This document shows, piece after piece, positions 63,727 through 64,000 of a stretch of DNA of 64,000 nucleotides. The position numbers were made by a program, and so were the translations under genes. The notes under the pieces were generated by a model. It saw only the letters and a program-made list of their open reading frames with translations. It had not been told where the DNA came from and made no database searches. Positions within the stretch are counted from its first letter, which is position 1. Every line of letters begins with the position of its first letter. Source of the DNA: DASSUW01 sp963844205 (GTDB taxonomy: Bacteria; Actinomycetota; Thermoleophilia; Solirubrobacterales; Solirubrobacteraceae); assembly GCA_963844205.1 (NCBI GenBank), contig CAWJNK010000009.1, positions 1 through 64,000 on the forward strand, in the 5' to 3' direction.

Positions 63727-64000
63727 CCGCGATCGTCGTCATCGCGAAGAGCCCGGTGCCCGGCCGCGTGAAGACGCGGCTCACCCCGCCCTGCAGCCCC
63801 GAGCAGGCGGCGCGGCTGGCCGGTGCCGCGCTCGACGACACGCTCGCCGCCGCCGCGCGCACCCGCCGCGCCACCCGGCGCGTCCTCGTCCTCGACGGAG
63901 CGCCCGGCGACTGGGTGCCTCGCGGCTTCGACGTCGTGCCCCAGCGCGGGGACGGGCTGGCGGCCCGCCTCGCGGCCGCGTTCGAGGACGTCGCGCAGCC
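63723..64000 (+). CDS. DUF2064/TIGR04282-type glycosyltransferase, 5' part
   Basis: The first 92 codons of a gene that runs off the window. I-V-V-I-A-K-S-P-V-P-G-R-V-K-T-R-L-T at the N-terminus is the signature of DUF2064 proteins (nucleotidyl/glycosyltransferase fold; arsenosugar-type family). Often found beside a GT2 gene, as here. The start overlaps the upstream stop (ATGA). Confidence 0.85.
   Translation, partial: MTAIVVIAKSPVPGRVKTRLTPPCSPEQAARLAGAALDDTLAAAARTRRATRRVLVLDGAPGDWVPRGFDVVPQRGDGLAARLAAAFEDVAQ

Overview
The window is very GC-rich DNA with long coding runs, GTG/TTG starts and many ATGA/GTGA start-stop overlaps. The gene content (MMPL pumps, LtrA, a two-ATPase sugar or polyol ABC system, actinobacterial lipoproteins, IS110/IS21/IS1182 elements) fits a high-GC actinobacterium. 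Soil Thermoleophilia (Solirubrobacter/Conexibacter type) is plausible but not provable from sequence alone.

The left 58 kb is organised by a recurring module of about 250 bp at 1811-2058, 22126-22376, 27323-27366 plus 28855-29063 (split), 49036-49287, and a degraded copy at 58327-58410. Each intact copy has TGTCCCC-type direct repeats on both sides of the 3' half of a CAU-anticodon tRNA, a terminator hairpin, and a palindrome that mimics the anticodon arm. None has the tRNA 5' half. They look like attachment-site junctions of a tandem array of integrative elements inserted into a tRNA gene lying left of the window. No integrase gene is visible between them.

Before copy 1: a decayed IS21 element. 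Segment 1 (about 2.1-22.1 kb) is a carbohydrate/polyol island: two secreted ThuA-domain proteins transcribed divergently, two convergent DeoR regulators, an ABC importer (solute-binding protein, two permeases, two unlike ATPases), then aldehyde dehydrogenase, DJ-1/PfpI, alpha/beta hydrolase, iron-type alcohol dehydrogenase, and a GntR regulator with a HAD-like protein. Segment 2 (22.4-27.3 kb) holds a P450 fragment, an MMPL transporter and a frameshifted IS1182-type transposase; an IS110 element carrying a bridge-RNA-like structure splits the next module. Segment 3 (29.1-49.0 kb) holds a second MMPL transporter, an interrupted universal stress protein, a 98-nt nested hairpin, and a tightly packed five-gene operon (33.26-48.49 kb): a PhoD-like phosphatase, a DUF6603-type protein and three large proteins I cannot assign. 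Segment 4 (49.3-58.3 kb) holds a glycerophosphodiesterase locus damaged by a 43-base poly-G run and an imperfect duplication (probably an assembly fault), a quinone oxidoreductase, LtrA and LLM pseudogenes, an NhaA-DsbA fusion, an IS21 remnant, a protein with a QRSAGN leader like that of contractile-injection-system cargo, and a DUF4926 pseudogene.

Right of 58.4 kb the DNA looks like ordinary chromosome: MarR plus SRPBCC protein, a response regulator/histidine kinase/sugar-nucleotide epimerase operon, a lipoprotein, and glycosyltransferase genes running off the end.

The strongest candidates for something new are the integrase-less, tRNA-derived cassette array and the five-gene operon it carries. 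Caution: many genes carry single-base frameshifts, and the poly-G run shows that part of the assembly is unreliable, so some pseudogene calls may be sequencing errors.
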